Source: Thermoflexales bacterium (GTDB lineage Bacteria > Chloroflexota > Anaerolineae > Fen-1058). Taken from it: a stretch of DNA of 5,886 nt. Every line of letters starts with the position of its first letter. Position 1 is the first letter of the stretch. The stretch is taken from contig JADGQE010000266.1 of assembly GCA_017882055.1 (NCBI GenBank), positions 1 to 5,886 on the forward strand, written 5' to 3'. A program made the position numbers and the translations under genes. Shown one piece after another: positions 5,249 through 5,886 of the stretch. The notes below the pieces were generated by a model that saw nothing but the letters and a program-made list of their open reading frames with translations, made no database searches and had not been told where the DNA came from.

Positions 5249-5886
5249 CTAAATCTTCTTGCCCGGATTCATAATCCCATTCGGATCGAAGACCTTCTTG
5301 ATCGCCCGCATCGATTCAAGCGCCAGCGGATCGACGCTCTTGGACAAATAGCCTGTCTTCAACAACCCGATGCCGTGTTCACCCGAAATCACTCCGCCCA
5401 GTTCGATCGTGGCATCGAAGATCGCGTGCGAGGCTGCCTCGACCCGCTTCATCATTTCAGGATCGCGCCGATCGCAGATGATGTTGGGGTGGAGGTTGCC
5501 ATCGCCGATGTGACCGTAAACGACGATTAGCAAATCGTATTGTTTGCCGATCTGCTTGATCAGATCAACCATCTGCGAAATCTGGCCGCGCGGCACGACG
5601 ATGTCTTCGCCGAAGCGCGCATTGCCCAGCCGAATGATCGCCGGCGAAACCGAGCGGCGCGCCTCCCACAACGCCTCGGATTCTTCGGCGGTGCGCGCGC
5701 GACGGACATCACTCGCGCCCGAATGGCGCAGCACGTCCACAATTCGCTCGAGGTCGCGCTCGACTTGATCCGGATCGCCATCGACTGCGACGAGCAGCAG
5801 CGCGCCCGCTTCCAGCGGCAGCTGTGCATTTACACCGCGGCTACGCTGAAACGCATCGACCGCGCGAATCACGTCGTGATCCATAA
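5249..5886 (-). CDS. GlcD-type FAD-linked oxidase, C-terminal part (5' end beyond window)
   Basis: This is the C-terminal part (212 codons before the stop) of an FAD-dependent 2-hydroxyacid oxidase/dehydrogenase of the GlcD / D-lactate dehydrogenase group, which oxidises glycolate or D-lactate to the 2-oxo acid. Numbering from the ATG at 5882-5884, motifs are GALLLVAVDG (27-36), ALWEARR (71-77), GEDIVVP (92-98), YGHIGDGNLHPN (123-134) with H125 and H132 as likely metal ligands, ISGEHGIG (166-173), and the family's terminal DPNGIMNPGKKI (200-211). That ATG is almost surely internal: full-length proteins are about 460-480 residues, and MDHDVIRAV fits the region after the FAD-binding domain. The N-terminal FAD domain is outside the window. 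Substrate (glycolate, lactate or another) cannot be decided. It is first in the visible minus-strand gene run. Confidence 0.93.
   Translation of the reverse strand, partial: MDHDVIRAVDAFQRSRGVNAQLPLEAGALLLVAVDGDPDQVERDLERIVDVLRHSGASDVRRARTAEESEALWEARRSVSPAIIRLGNARFGEDIVVPRGQISQMVDLIKQIGKQYDLLIVVYGHIGDGNLHPNIICDRRDPEMMKRVEAASHAIFDATIELGGVISGEHGIGLLKTGYLSKSVDPLALESMRAIKKVFDPNGIMNPGKKI

Overview
The window comes from a bacterial chromosome of moderate to fairly high GC. It is densely coded, with nearly all genes on the minus strand. Protein types and intergenic repeats point to an environmental bacterium. My best guess is Chloroflexota (Anaerolineae-like), based on an M32 carboxypeptidase with the C-terminal signature GGSFQGYTLGN, a four-helix-bundle (23S rRNA IVS-type) gene, an S51-like protein, and palindromic intergenic repeats built on 'cacaaag' and 'ttgga' words. 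This assignment is from memory of such genomes and was not tested.

Layout from left to right. Positions 1-168 hold the 3' end of an IS1-family element on the plus strand, with the transposase C-terminus and a possible terminal GG...TG end. It converges on a minus-strand DinB-like gene (212-973) with a strongly basic C-terminal tail. A 95-bp imperfect palindrome (1064-1158) separates this from an S51/peptidase E-like gene (1178-1858) whose expected nucleophile serine is glycine. A second palindromic repeat (1879-1970) and an intrinsic terminator (2011-2043) lie between that gene and the next.

From about 5886 down to 2055 there is a probable minus-strand transcription unit. It contains a GlcD-type FAD-linked oxidase (3' part only), a small four-helix-bundle gene that looks frameshifted near its start, an M20-family amidohydrolase, and an M32 metallocarboxypeptidase, followed by the terminator. 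Gaps are 76, 12 and 38 nt. Two zinc or metal peptidases (M20 and M32) beside a 2-hydroxyacid oxidase suggest peptide and amino-acid or organic-acid catabolism, but this link is inferred only from adjacency.

The most unusual part is 4773-5248. The four-helix-bundle gene is bracketed by short heptad repeats (GATTTTN / NAAAATC) in inverted orientation, including an 11-bp perfect inverted pair. One arm has become the first codons of the downstream amidohydrolase, which now seems to start at a TTG codon. This resembles the organisation of rRNA intervening sequences, where a related small protein is encoded in the loop of a long stem, and may mark a small inserted cassette. No CRISPR array, tRNA or rRNA was seen.
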